A stretch of 64,000 bases of DNA from an uncultured Alcaligenaceae bacterium (lineage in GTDB: Bacteria > Pseudomonadota > Gammaproteobacteria > Burkholderiales > Burkholderiaceae_B): contig CALEQZ010000006.1 of the NCBI GenBank assembly GCA_937908115.1, positions 43,670 through 107,669 of the forward strand, written 5' to 3'. The position numbers and the translations under genes are program-made. Below the pieces are notes generated by a model, which ran no database searches, was not told where the DNA came from, and worked only from the letters and a program-made list of their open reading frames with translations. Below, one piece after another: positions 45,716 to 54,975 of the stretch. Position 1 is the first letter of the stretch. The number at the start of each line of letters is the position of its first letter.

Positions 45716-46990
45716 TCAGGGCAAGGCCAGCCGCGCGTCCAAATCGACGATGGTCTGGTACAACACGCGCGTGCCGTCCAGCAGCTGGTCCGGCGTGATC
45801 GATTCTTCCGGACAATGGCTTCGGCCGCCCAGGCACGGGATGAAAATCATGCCCACGGGCCCGGTGTACGCGACGTACACCGCATCATGCCCGGCACCGC
45901 TGGGCAGCCGCATGCTCGCGTAACCCAGCGCGGCGGCGCTGCGCTCGATGGCATCCATGACCAGCGGCGCGCACGAGGTGACGCCTGATCGGCTCAGGTC
46001 GCGCAACACCGCTTCGACGCGCACGTCGGCCAACTGCGCCGCGCAAGATTCCAGCAGCCTTTCCGGGAAATCGGCGAGCACCCGCTCGTCGTCGCTGCGT
46101 ACTTCCAGGATCAGCGTCACTTTGGCCGGCACCGCATTGGACATATTGGGGCTGGCTTCGATACGCCCCACCGTGGCCACGACATAGCGGTCCTGCGTAT
46201 GCAGTTCGCGGGCGCGGCGGCAAGCGGCGTCGATCAGGCGTGCAGCACCGACCAGCGCATCTCGCCGCAGGTCCATGGGCGTGGTACCGGCGTGGTCGGC
46301 CTGGCCGGAAACGGTGATCGACACGCGGCGTATCCCCACGATGTGGGTCACCACGCCGATGGGGATCTGTCGCGATTCCAGCACGGGTCCCTGCTCGATG
46401 TGCAGCTCGACGAAGGCCGCCGTGCTGTCCGGCACCCGCAGCGGCCTGTCCAGCGCCTGCGGGCAAGCACCGATTTGGGCCATGGCCTGGGCCAGCGTTT
46501 GGCCGTCGGCGCGCGCGGCCTGCAGCATCGCGGTGTCGAGCTTGCCAGCGAAGGCCCGGCTGCCGACGCAGGAAATGCCGTAATCGCTAGGCTCTTCGGA
46601 CAGGAAATCGATGACCTCGAACGGATGGGCAAGCGCCACGCCCTGCTCGTGCAAGGCATGGGCGACTTCGATGCCCGCGAGCACGCCAATGATGCCGTCG
46701 AACCGGCCGCCGGCAACCACGGTGTCGCAGTGCGAACCGGTAATGATGGGCCGCGCCCCGGCCGCCGTCCCGGCGCGCCTGCCCACGAGATTGCCGCCTT
46801 CATCCAAGCGCACATCCAGGCCGGCGGCTTGCATTTGCTCGCGCAGCCAATCGCGGGCGGCGGCAAAGTGTTCGCTAAACGCGCGCCGCGTCCACGGCAC
46901 ATCGGGATCGGTGAACGTTGCGAGAGTCTCGACGCGCTGCCATAGGCGGGCGGCGTCAATGGGTGGCATGGAAACAGGCGGCTTGGGCAT
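45716..46990 (-). CDS. Zn-dependent M20 hydrolase, hydantoinase/carbamoylase (allantoate amidohydrolase) family
   Basis: About 424 aa. Ligand motifs are GSHCDTVVAGGRFDGIIGV, FLSEEPSDYGISCVGSRAF, HIEQGPVLES, GQADHAGTTPMDLRRDAL, PSGAGHDAVY and GGRSHCPEES. These match N-carbamoyl-L-amino-acid hydrolase and allantoate amidohydrolase. The start is ambiguous (ATG 46990 or 46969). It is divergent from the LysR-TRAP operon, so it may share that regulator. The predicted reaction is cleavage of a carbamoyl- or ureido-amino acid. Confidence 0.9.
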   Translation of the reverse strand: MPKPPVSMPPIDAARLWQRVETLATFTDPDVPWTRRAFSEHFAAARDWLREQMQAAGLDVRLDEGGNLVGRRAGTAAGARPIITGSHCDTVVAGGRFDGIIGVLAGIEVAHALHEQGVALAHPFEVIDFLSEEPSDYGISCVGSRAFAGKLDTAMLQAARADGQTLAQAMAQIGACPQALDRPLRVPDSTAAFVELHIEQGPVLESRQIPIGVVTHIVGIRRVSITVSGQADHAGTTPMDLRRDALVGAARLIDAACRRARELHTQDRYVVATVGRIEASPNMSNAVPAKVTLILEVRSDDERVLADFPERLLESCAAQLADVRVEAVLRDLSRSGVTSCAPLVMDAIERSAAALGYASMRLPSGAGHDAVYVAYTGPVGMIFIPCLGGRSHCPEESITPDQLLDGTRVLYQTIVDLDARLALP

Positions 46991-47095
46991 GACGACTCGG
47001 TGAAAAAGACAGGCATGCACTGTAAGGCCAGCAAGCATAAACGACGCATGCTAATTTATTGTTCATCTATGACCTTACGTTAAGGAAATAGCCTC

Positions 47096-48013
47096 ATGGC
47101 CCTGAATCTGCGGCAGATCGAAGTCTTTCGTGCGGTCATGCTCACTGGCTCCATCAGTGGAGCTTCACAGCTGCTGCACGTGTCCCAGCCTGCCGTCAGC
47201 CGGCTGCTGTCCTATACCGAAGCCAAGCTGGGCTTTACCCTGTTCGAGCGCATCAAGGGTCGGCTTTACCCCACGCCGGAGGCGCGCCGCCTGTTCCAGG
47301 AGGTGGAAGCGGTTTACCGGGGCGTGCAGCGCGTCAACGATACGGTCGATGACCTGCTGGAAAAGCGCTCCGCGACACTACGCATCTGCTGCAGCCCGAG
47401 CCTAAGCCAGACCCTGTTGCCCCGGGCGCTGGCCCTGCTGGGCGACCGGTACCCAGAGGTGCGCATCCACTTGGATACCCAAAATGTGTCCGAAATGATC
47501 GATACGCTGTTAACGCAGCAGTTCGAAATGGGCGTGAGCATCCAGCCCTTGGAGCATCCCAACTTGGAATGCCGGCCGCTTTACCAGAGCCGCATGATGG
47601 TGGCCCTCCCAGCCAGCCATCCCCTGTCGGACCGACCAGCCTTGAGGGTGACCGACATTGTCGGCGAGCGGCTGATCGGCTACGGCGCCGACACGCCGCT
47701 AGGCATCCTTCTGGCCTCGGCCTTTCGCCGCGAAGGGCAGGAGATCAAGCCGGCGATCGAGGTCCACCATACGCACACCGCCTGCGCCCTGGTCCAGTCC
47801 GGATCCGGCATCGCCATCGTCGACGGGCTGTCAGTCACGGGCCGCAGGTGGCCGGAAATCATCACGCGCCCCCTGGACCCCCGCACGGCTATCACCGTTT
47901 GCGCGGTGTACTCGCGCTTTCACCCGCTTTCCATGATGGGTAAGGAGCTGTTGTCGCTGCTGGCCGACGTGGAGCGGCCGGGCTCGGTGCTGGCCGAACC
48001 AGCTGATGTTTAA
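47096..48013 (+). CDS. LysR-family transcriptional regulator
   Basis: A 305-aa LTTR with a clean N-terminal domain (MALNLRQIEVFRAVMLTGSISGASQLLHVSQPAVSRLLSYTEAKLG) and RRWPEIITRPLDP near the end. AAGGAAA precedes the ATG. It is divergent from the carbamoylase-family gene and upstream of the TRAP operon. A CCTTA-CGT-TAAGG repeat at about 47074-47086 is a plausible part of its binding site. Confidence 0.95.
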   Translation: MALNLRQIEVFRAVMLTGSISGASQLLHVSQPAVSRLLSYTEAKLGFTLFERIKGRLYPTPEARRLFQEVEAVYRGVQRVNDTVDDLLEKRSATLRICCSPSLSQTLLPRALALLGDRYPEVRIHLDTQNVSEMIDTLLTQQFEMGVSIQPLEHPNLECRPLYQSRMMVALPASHPLSDRPALRVTDIVGERLIGYGADTPLGILLASAFRREGQEIKPAIEVHHTHTACALVQSGSGIAIVDGLSVTGRRWPEIITRPLDPRTAITVCAVYSRFHPLSMMGKELLSLLADVERPGSVLAEPADV

Positions 48014-48147
48014 CTGAATGTTATGCAACAAGGATAAAAAAGCATATGTATTCAGGAATGGCCCATCTATAGAATCAATGCGTTACTTCGCGCGGACGGC
48101 GAGCTGCGCCCGCTGCCCGACTTATCTTTCATCAAGGGGAATTCCTG

Positions 48148-49128
48148 ATGCGCAACCTCCTGTCCGCCCTGGCCTGCGCCATGCTGGTCAGCGGCCCCGC
48201 CGCTGCCGAAACCTGGGACATGGCCACGCCTTATCCCGATTTCGAGTTTCACACCCGCAATATCCGGCAATTTGCCGACGACGTCGGGCAACTCACGGAT
48301 AAGAAGCTGGAAATCAGGGTTCACAGCGGACAGTCCCTGATCCGCCATCCCGAGATCAAGAACGCCGTGCGCAGCCGCCAGATCCCCATCGGCGAATTCT
48401 TGGTGGCCCGCCTGGCCAACGAGCACCCCATCTACGAGCTCGACGCCGTGCCGTTCTTTGCATCGTCCTACGACGAGGCCAAGGCGCTGTGGGATGCGCA
48501 AAAGCCGTTCATCGAACAACACCTGGCGAAGCAAGGCTTGCGCGTGCTGTTCTCGGTGCCATGGCCGCCCCAGGGGCTGTACACCAAGCGCGAAATCACC
48601 AACGTCAAGCAGCTGCAAGGCCTGCGCTTTCGCACCTACAACACGGTAACCGAGCGCATGGCCACGCTGCTGGGCATGGTACCGACCCAGACCGAGGCAA
48701 CCGAAATGGCCACGGCCTTCATCACCGGCCGCATCGATGCCATGATGACGTCGCCCTCTGGCGGCGCCCAGAACAAGGCTTGGGACTGGAGCACACACTT
48801 CTACCATGTGCAGGCCTGGCTGCCCAAGAACGTCGTGGTCGTCAACGAGCGCATCTTCCAGCGCCTGGACAAGGATGTGCAGGCTGCCGTCCTGCAAGCG
48901 GCGGCCAAGGCCGAGCAGCGTGGCTGGGAAATGAGTGAAATCGATACCAAGGAAGGGGTCGACCTGCTGGTCAAGGGCGGCATGAAGGGCATCACTCCCT
49001 CTGATGAGCTCGTCGCCGGATTCAAAAAGGTCGGCGAACAATTGACCGTTGATTGGCTCGAAAAGGCCGACGCCGACGGCAAGGCCGTGGTCGAAGCCTA
49101 CCGCAAGGCGATCGGTGGACGCCCGTGA
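48148..49128 (+). CDS. dctP: TRAP transporter periplasmic binding protein (DctP)
   Basis: A 326-aa exported receptor. The signal peptide is LLSALACAMLVSGPAAA. It has TPYPDFEFHTRNIRQFADDV, VPFFASSYDEA, the substrate-Arg region QGLRFRTYNTVTERM and AWLPKNVVVVNERIF, all DctP features. AAGGGGAA lies upstream of the ATG. It begins dctP-dctQ-dctM, so the ligand is probably a carboxylate. Confidence 0.95.
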   Translation: MRNLLSALACAMLVSGPAAAETWDMATPYPDFEFHTRNIRQFADDVGQLTDKKLEIRVHSGQSLIRHPEIKNAVRSRQIPIGEFLVARLANEHPIYELDAVPFFASSYDEAKALWDAQKPFIEQHLAKQGLRVLFSVPWPPQGLYTKREITNVKQLQGLRFRTYNTVTERMATLLGMVPTQTEATEMATAFITGRIDAMMTSPSGGAQNKAWDWSTHFYHVQAWLPKNVVVVNERIFQRLDKDVQAAVLQAAAKAEQRGWEMSEIDTKEGVDLLVKGGMKGITPSDELVAGFKKVGEQLTVDWLEKADADGKAVVEAYRKAIGGRP

Positions 49129-49715
49129 CAAGCAGCGCGCGCGACGGCGGCGCCACGTCACTGCGCCGCCTGCTTGATGCCCTGTACCTGTGGAGCGGGC
49201 GTTTGGCAGCGTGCTGCCTGGTCGCCATCTGCGTAATCGTGACGGCGCAAGTACTCGGGAACGCCGTCGACCGGATCCTGCTTGCCGTCGCCGGCTGGCA
49301 AATCGGCATCGTCATTCCTGCCTACGCCGACATTGCGGGTTTCTTCCTTTCCGCTGCCACCTTTCTGGCCATGGCTCACACGCTGGCTACCGGGGACCAC
49401 ATCCGGGTGCAACTGTTGCTGACGCGCCTGCCGGCGCGCTGGCGCAAGGGCTTCGAGCTCTGGTGCTGCGGCGTCGCAACCTTGATGGCGAGCACGGCCA
49501 CTGTTTATGCGGTCATCTTGGTCATGGAGTCCATCGAGTTCGGCGACACGCTGCCGGGCATGCTGGCCATTCCCCTGGCCATCCCGCAGTCGGTCATGGT
49601 GCTGGGACTGCTCATCCTCACCATCGCCTTGGTCGATTCCTTCTGCGCGGTATGGCGGGGCAGGCGACCCGTCTATGACAAAGAGGTGGGCGAGGAGCTG
49701 CTACAGGGTGGATAG
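49125..49715 (+). CDS. dctQ: TRAP transporter small permease (DctQ)
   Basis: A 196-aa small TRAP subunit with four hydrophobic segments (AACCLVAICVIVTAQVLGNAVDRI; AGFFLSAATFLAMAHTLATGDHIRVQLL; VATLMASTATVYAVILVMES; QSVMVLGLLILTIALVDSF). GDHIRVQLL is the DctQ signature. The GTG start overlaps the dctP stop (GTGA). Confidence 0.92.
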   Translation: MTSSARDGGATSLRRLLDALYLWSGRLAACCLVAICVIVTAQVLGNAVDRILLAVAGWQIGIVIPAYADIAGFFLSAATFLAMAHTLATGDHIRVQLLLTRLPARWRKGFELWCCGVATLMASTATVYAVILVMESIEFGDTLPGMLAIPLAIPQSVMVLGLLILTIALVDSFCAVWRGRRPVYDKEVGEELLQGG

Positions 49716-49806
49716 CGTGCGCGTGCGACTCTTCTGATGGCGCGAACGCCCACGGCACGGCGTTCGCGTCATGCGTACCCGCCAGCCCGACTGACAGGCA
49801 CCTATC

Positions 49807-51108
49807 ATGATCGACATCCTTCTCTCTTTATTGCTGCTGGCAGCAATGTTTACGCTGTTGGCCAGCGGCCTGTGGATTGCCCTGTCGCTAGCCGGGGTCG
49901 GCGTCATGGCCATGCTGCTCTACAGCAGCGCTTCGCCGGGCCAGGTCATGGCTTCCACCTTCTGGGGTGCAAGCTATTCCTGGGAGCTCGCCGCGCTGCC
50001 ACTATTCATTTGGATGGGCGAAATCTTGATGCGCTCGCGGCTATCAGACGACTTGTTCACTGGCCTTGCACCATGGCTCAACCGCTTGCCTGGCCGGCTG
50101 CTGCACATCAACGTGGTCGGCTGCGGCTTGTTCGCGGCGGTGTCGGGATCATCGGCCGCCACCGCAGCCACCGTGGGCAAGATCGCTCTGCCGGAACTGC
50201 GCAAGCGCGGCTACGACGAGGTCCTGGCCATGGGCAGCCTGGCTGGTTCGGGAACATTGGGCCTGTTGATCCCTCCATCCATCATCTTGATCGTCTATGG
50301 CATATCCAGCGGGCAGTCGGTGATTCACCTGTTCATCGCCGGCATCCTGCCGGGCCTGCTCGTAGCGGCGATATTCATGGGCTACATCATGGTCTGGGCC
50401 ACGTTGAACCGCGCCAAGATGCCGCCGGACGACCCGCCCACCACGCTCCGGGAGAAACTGCACCACAGCCGCAGGCTGTTTCCGCTGTTGCTACTTATCG
50501 TCGGCGTGGTCGGCGCTATCTACCTTGGCCTGGCCTCGCCCACCGACGCCGCAGCCATAGGTGTGGCGCTGGCGCTGCTGATGTCGTGGCGGACGGGAAC
50601 GCTGAACTGGTCGAGCTTCGTGGACGGGGTGATGGCGGCCATGCGCACGTCGTGCATGATTGCATTCATCCTGCTGGGGTCGGCGTTCCTGACAGTGGCC
50701 ATGGGCTTTGCCGGCATCCCAAGCAGCCTGGCCACTTGGATAGGGTCGCTTGGCCTGTCGCAGTATGAATTAATCCTAGCGCTGACTATCTTCTTCGTCC
50801 TGCTCGGCTGCTTCCTGGATGGCATCTCCATTGTCGTACTAACCACCTCCATCATCCTGCCCATGGTGCAGCAAGCGGGCATCGACCTGATCTGGTTCGG
50901 CATTTACCTCGTGATAGTGGTGGAAATGTCGTCGATCACACCCCCAGTCGGCTTCAATCTTTTCGTCATCCAGGGCCTGACGCGACATGGAATGTTCCGG
51001 GTAGCCCGCGCCGCGTTGCCCTTTTTTGCAGGATTGGTGCTCGCCGTCCTCGCGCTGACGGCTTTTCCGGGAATCGCCACATACCTGCCTGCACAAATGG
51101 CACGCTAG
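49807..51108 (+). CDS. dctM: TRAP transporter large permease (DctM)
   Basis: A 433-aa membrane protein with about 12-13 helices. It has PLFIWMGEILMRSRLSDDLF, AAVSGSSAATAATVGKIALPELRKRGYDE, GTLGLLIPPSIILIVYGI, SPTDAAAIGV and MSSITPPVGFNLFVIQGLT. These match the DctM family. It sits 91 bp after dctQ. Confidence 0.95.
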   Translation: MIDILLSLLLLAAMFTLLASGLWIALSLAGVGVMAMLLYSSASPGQVMASTFWGASYSWELAALPLFIWMGEILMRSRLSDDLFTGLAPWLNRLPGRLLHINVVGCGLFAAVSGSSAATAATVGKIALPELRKRGYDEVLAMGSLAGSGTLGLLIPPSIILIVYGISSGQSVIHLFIAGILPGLLVAAIFMGYIMVWATLNRAKMPPDDPPTTLREKLHHSRRLFPLLLLIVGVVGAIYLGLASPTDAAAIGVALALLMSWRTGTLNWSSFVDGVMAAMRTSCMIAFILLGSAFLTVAMGFAGIPSSLATWIGSLGLSQYELILALTIFFVLLGCFLDGISIVVLTTSIILPMVQQAGIDLIWFGIYLVIVVEMSSITPPVGFNLFVIQGLTRHGMFRVARAALPFFAGLVLAVLALTAFPGIATYLPAQMAR

Positions 51109-51120
51109 GAGGAACGGAAC

Positions 51121-51933
51121 ATGCATATAGACGCCAACGGCATTGCCTGCCGCGTCGAGGTCGACGGCCAAAACGGTGGACCGGCCGTCATGCTTAGCCA
51201 TTCGCTGATGCTCGACGTGGACATGTGGCAACCGCAACTGGCCGCCCTCGCAGCCCGTTATCGCGTCATTCGCTACGACACCCGCGGCCACGGTGGTACC
51301 GGCGCACCCGCCTCGTCATTTACCCTGGCCGACCTGGCTGACGACGTCGATGCCATCTTGACGCAGCTGGACATCGATAGCGTGCACTTCGTTGGGCTCT
51401 CCATGGGCGGCATGATCGGGCAGCAGCTCGCGATCCGGCATCCGCACCGGGTGCGCAGCCTAGTGTTGGCCAACACGCTGAGCGCCTACGGACCGCAAGC
51501 CATGCCAATGTGGCAAAGCCGGATCGACGCAGCCAGCGGACCGCAAGGCATTGAACCGCTGGTCGAGCCGACGGTGACGCGATGGTTTACCGACGCCTTT
51601 CGCGCGGCAAATTCCGACACGCTCGATTGGGTACGCAAGTTGATACGCCGCACGTCGGTGGCCGGCTACATCGAGTGCTGCAAGGCCTTGATGAAGCTGG
51701 ACCTCACCGCCAGCCTGCCACGCGTGCAGGTGCCTGCCTTGGTGATCGCAGGACGCCAGGACCCGAGCACGCCAGTGGCGGGATCCGAAGTCATTGCCAG
51801 GGCACTGCCTGCCGCGCAACTGGCGATCATAGAGGACGCGGCCCATATTTCCAACATTGAGCAGCCCAAAGTCTTTGAGTCGCTGCTGTTGACGTTTCTG
51901 GACAGGCAGGTGCAAGCCGATAGCCGCCAATAA
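51121..51933 (+). CDS. Alpha/beta-hydrolase (3-oxoadipate enol-lactonase-like)
   Basis: A 270-aa hydrolase. It has an oxyanion region (SHSLMLDVDMWQPQLAALAA), VIRYDTRGHGGTGAP, nucleophile elbow GLSMGGMIGQQLA, acid IAGRQDPSTPV and His IEDAAHISNIEQP. The pattern resembles PcaD lactonases. AGGAGGAA sits upstream of the ATG. It is 12 bp after dctM and is probably translated from the same transcript. Confidence 0.92.
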   Translation: MHIDANGIACRVEVDGQNGGPAVMLSHSLMLDVDMWQPQLAALAARYRVIRYDTRGHGGTGAPASSFTLADLADDVDAILTQLDIDSVHFVGLSMGGMIGQQLAIRHPHRVRSLVLANTLSAYGPQAMPMWQSRIDAASGPQGIEPLVEPTVTRWFTDAFRAANSDTLDWVRKLIRRTSVAGYIECCKALMKLDLTASLPRVQVPALVIAGRQDPSTPVAGSEVIARALPAAQLAIIEDAAHISNIEQPKVFESLLLTFLDRQVQADSRQ

Positions 51934-51947
51934 CCTAGGAGCTTCGC

Positions 51948-52781
51948 ATGACCATTCCGCCACGTACCATTGACTTCAACGCCGACATCGGCGAGGGCTA
52001 CGGCGTGTGGGCCAGCCCCAACCAGATCTGGCGGGCTGATTTGGAACGTGGCGGCTCCATCGACAGCATGGATCCCCCCGTGCAGGCCGAGCGCATCATG
52101 CGACTGGTATCATCGATCAACCTGGCCTGCGGATTCCATGCAGGCGATCCCTACCTCATCAAGCGCTACGTAGCGGCGGCCAAGGCCGCGGGTTGTCGGG
52201 TCGGCGCCCACCCGTCCTATCCCGACCGTGCTGGATTCGGCCTGCGCTACATGGATATCGCCAGGGACGAACTCAAGGCGATTATCCAATACCAGATTGG
52301 CGCGCTCGACGCCTTCCTGCGCATGGAAGGCATGACGTTGAGTCACGTCAAATGCCACGGCGCGCTTTACAACCGCGCCGGTCGCGACAAGCAGATCGCC
52401 GAGGCGCTAGTCGAGGCCGTGGCCGAGTACCGCGAAGGCCTGCCGCTGTATGGCTTTCCGTTTTCGATCATGGAAGAAACGGCGCAACGAATCGGCGTGC
52501 CCTTTGTGCGCGAAGCGTTTTCGGATCGTGCCTATCATGACAATGGCATGCTGGTCGACCGACGGCGCGCCGATTCCATGATCGTCGATCCGGCTGCCGT
52601 GGTCGAACGAGTGATCCGCATGGCCACTGAAGGCGTGGTGCGCAGCGTCGAAGGCAAGGACGTCGCACTGCAGCCCAGCTCGATCTGCTTTCATGCCGAT
52701 ACACCGCCTGCCATCGCTTTCTTGGAAGGCGCACGCAACCAGTTGCAGGCGTTGGGCGTGCAAATAGGCCAACCAGCTTAG
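51948..52781 (+). CDS. LamB/YcsF family protein, 5-oxoprolinase subunit A (PxpA)-like
   Basis: A 277-aa protein. It has DFNADIGEGYG (metal Asp/Glu), NLACGFHAGDP, VGAHPSYPDRAGFG, HVKCHGALYN (PxpA usually HVKPHGALYN) and REAFSDRAYHDNGMLVDRR. A ~25-residue insert lies after DIGEGYG relative to E. coli PxpA. In E. coli PxpA acts with PxpBC to open 5-oxoproline. No PxpBC genes are here, so the substrate or partner is uncertain. It is 14 bp after the hydrolase. Confidence 0.85.
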   Translation: MTIPPRTIDFNADIGEGYGVWASPNQIWRADLERGGSIDSMDPPVQAERIMRLVSSINLACGFHAGDPYLIKRYVAAAKAAGCRVGAHPSYPDRAGFGLRYMDIARDELKAIIQYQIGALDAFLRMEGMTLSHVKCHGALYNRAGRDKQIAEALVEAVAEYREGLPLYGFPFSIMEETAQRIGVPFVREAFSDRAYHDNGMLVDRRRADSMIVDPAAVVERVIRMATEGVVRSVEGKDVALQPSSICFHADTPPAIAFLEGARNQLQALGVQIGQPA

Positions 52782-52815
52782 CGCCACGCGTGGCCATTCG
52801 CTATGGCTTGTCGCC

Positions 52816-53373
52816 TCAGTACACTTCGTAGCCGCGTTCACGCAGGCATGTACCGAACGCACGCGCATACGATTCGGTCGCCACAGACGTGGTCCACCGG
52901 GTGGCGTTTGCCGGGTCGAAACCGCTGTGATTCATCGCCTGTCGGCGGCATTCCTGCTTGTCGGCAGACTGCTGCGCAGTGTGCTGCCCGCTCGCGGGTC
53001 GCGCGGTTACATCGAACGGCTGGGCAGAGGCGTCGACTGGCGGCTGCCCATACGCGGCCTCGGGCAAAGCATTCGCCTGCGCCGGTGCGGTAGCAGGCGG
53101 CACTGCTGTCCACGCATTCGACGGGTAGTAGCGTGGGGCTGCCGTATACAGCACGGAGCCCCCGTATCCATGGCGCGAGCCGCTACCCACTGCCAGGGCA
53201 AACCCCGTCCCTACCAAAGCGCCCACGCCCAGGCCTATCCAAACCCCGCTGGAATGTCCATGATGGCGCCATCCCCGGTGGTGATGAGGTTTCCAGCCGT
53301 GCGCGGCCGCCTGCCCGCTTATCGCAGCCAAGGTGATCGCCAAGGCAACTGTCTGCCACTTCCGGGAAATCAT
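52816..53373 (-). CDS. Exported His/Gly-rich hypothetical protein
   Basis: A 185-aa exported protein of unknown function. The signal peptide is TVALAITLAAISGQAAAHG, followed by a His-rich stretch (KPHHHRGWRHHGHSS) that could bind metal, then a Gly/Ala hydrophobic segment (WIGLGVGALVGTGFALAVGSG). The C-terminus has a Cys pair (ECRRQAMN; GTCLRERGYEVY). The ATG 53373 is preferred over upstream in-frame starts because it gives a normal signal peptide. It is convergent with the PxpA-like gene. Confidence 0.75.
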   Translation of the reverse strand: MISRKWQTVALAITLAAISGQAAAHGWKPHHHRGWRHHGHSSGVWIGLGVGALVGTGFALAVGSGSRHGYGGSVLYTAAPRYYPSNAWTAVPPATAPAQANALPEAAYGQPPVDASAQPFDVTARPASGQHTAQQSADKQECRRQAMNHSGFDPANATRWTTSVATESYARAFGTCLRERGYEVY

Positions 53374-53808
53374 GTCTGCCAACCGTTCATCCATGTCGCC
53401 GCACGGCGGCACTATGGCTACTGTACTACGCGGGCAGCGCCCGACATGCAGCCGGACGTTGCATGGCGTAACTGGGGTCGCTTACGGACCGAGGCCTGTG
53501 GATAGCCCCTAGGAAGCCCACTGTGCACAGCGTGTGGATGGATTCTGGAGAACCAAGCGTTTGGTGCCTGCCGCAAAACTTGTCCAGATTCCGGATACCA
53601 GCCAAACAGCGTTTCTACACAGCGGAAAAATTTCCTAAGCTTTTGGCCCGCAACGGTTTTTTGCGATTCGCAAGTTATCCACAGGGCATCTTAGTCACCA
53701 GTCTTTATATATACAAGCCTTGTAGATAAAACCTATTGTTCCCACCCCCAGTATGGGGGACCTGGCCCCCAAGGCAGGAAAAATGCCACTTCCAGGAACG
53801 ACTCGACG
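53374..53808. other. Intergenic region with DnaA-box cluster, candidate oriC
   Basis: Boxes and near-boxes are TGTGGATAG (53497-53505), TGTGCACAG (53522-53530), TGTGGATGG (53533-53541), TTCTACACA (53613-53621) and a perfect TTATCCACA (53675-53683). Next to the perfect box lies the most AT-rich short stretch here (about 53690-53740, including TTATATATAC and GTAGATAAAAC). DnaA boxes beside an AT-rich unwinding element suit a replication origin. G over C on the plus strand becomes strong to the right. Confidence 0.6.
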
Positions 53809-54975
53809 CTAGACCCGCGCCAGTTTTTCCAGGGCAGCGTCTAGCGTTTCCTTCTTCTTGGCAAAGCACAACCTGGTCAGCCGGTGGTTGGAGGACGGCG
53901 CTTGGGGATCCAGGTAGAGGGCGGACACAGGAATCGCCGCCACGCCATGTTCCAAGGTCAGCCATTTGGCGAACTCAGCTTCCGGCGCATCGGAGATTTC
54001 GCTGTAGTCAGCCAGCATGAAAAAGGTGGCCGGCGTCGGCAGCGGTTTCAGGCGGGTGGAAGCAAGTCCTTGTGCGAGCTGGTCGCGCTTGGCCTGGTAG
54101 AAGTCGGGCAATCCCAGATAGGTTGCGGGGTCCTGCATGTAGTCCGCAAGCGCGTGTTGCATCGGTGACGGTACGGTAAACACCATGAACTGGTGCACCT
54201 TGCGCAGCTCCCAGGTCAACGCCGCGGGCGCGCAGCAATAGCCCACCTTCCAGCCGGTTGCGTGATACGTCTTGCCGAACGATGAAATGACGAAGGCACG
54301 TTCGGCCAGTATCGGGCGGCGCGCCAAGCTGGCATGGCTGCGGCCGTCGAAGACGATGTGCTCGTATACCTCGTCGGCGGCCAGTAGCACGCCGGTATTG
54401 CGTACGATGGTTTCGAGCGCATCCAGGTCGGCGTCATCGAGCACGGCGCCGGTCGGATTGTGGGGAAAGTTCAGCATCAGCAGGCGGGTGCGCGGACCGA
54501 TCGCGTCGGCAATGCGCTGCCAGTCGACGCGGTAGTAAGGGTCGTCGGCAGTAGGCGCGCGCATGGGCACTGGCACGGCGCGGCCGCCGGCCAGCCGGAT
54601 CGCCGGAACGTAGGAGTCATAGCAGGGTTCGATGACGATGACTTCGTCGCCAGGCTGCACGGCGCACAAAATCGTGGCCATCAGGGCCTCGGTCGCCCCG
54701 CTGGTGACGGTGACTTCGGTTTCCGGGTCATAGCGGCGGCCGTAGAGCGCGTGGACTTTGTCGGCTATCGCCTGGCGCAAGGCCGGAACACCTGCCATGG
54801 CGGGATATTGGTTATGGCCGTTTTCCATGGCACGGGCGACCAATTGCAATAGCTTGGGGTCAGGGTCGAAGTCCGGAAAACCCTGGCCCAGGTTGATGGC
54901 GCCTGTTTCGACCGCCAGGCGGCTCATGACGGTGAAAATGGTCGTGCCGACGTCGGGCAATTTGGAAACGATCAT
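53809..54975 (-). CDS. Pyridoxal-phosphate aminotransferase (class I/II, YbdL-like)
   Basis: A 388-aa fold-type I aminotransferase. It has INLGQGFPDFDPD near the N-terminus, NPTGAVL, ADEVYEHIVFDG (PLP Asp) and the Schiff-base Lys in SSFGKTYHATGWKVGY. The order fits methionine or kynurenine aminotransferases (YbdL/MtnV type). The ATG 54975 begins the family sequence. It is divergent from the cold-shock gene. Confidence 0.93.
   Translation of the reverse strand: MIVSKLPDVGTTIFTVMSRLAVETGAINLGQGFPDFDPDPKLLQLVARAMENGHNQYPAMAGVPALRQAIADKVHALYGRRYDPETEVTVTSGATEALMATILCAVQPGDEVIVIEPCYDSYVPAIRLAGGRAVPVPMRAPTADDPYYRVDWQRIADAIGPRTRLLMLNFPHNPTGAVLDDADLDALETIVRNTGVLLAADEVYEHIVFDGRSHASLARRPILAERAFVISSFGKTYHATGWKVGYCCAPAALTWELRKVHQFMVFTVPSPMQHALADYMQDPATYLGLPDFYQAKRDQLAQGLASTRLKPLPTPATFFMLADYSEISDAPEAEFAKWLTLEHGVAAIPVSALYLDPQAPSSNHRLTRLCFAKKKETLDAALEKLARV

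Noticed and set aside
47000..47095. Other short repeats in the LysR upstream region as distinct operators
   Set aside because: Apart from one CCTTA-CGT-TAAGG repeat they are too short and degenerate to separate from chance.
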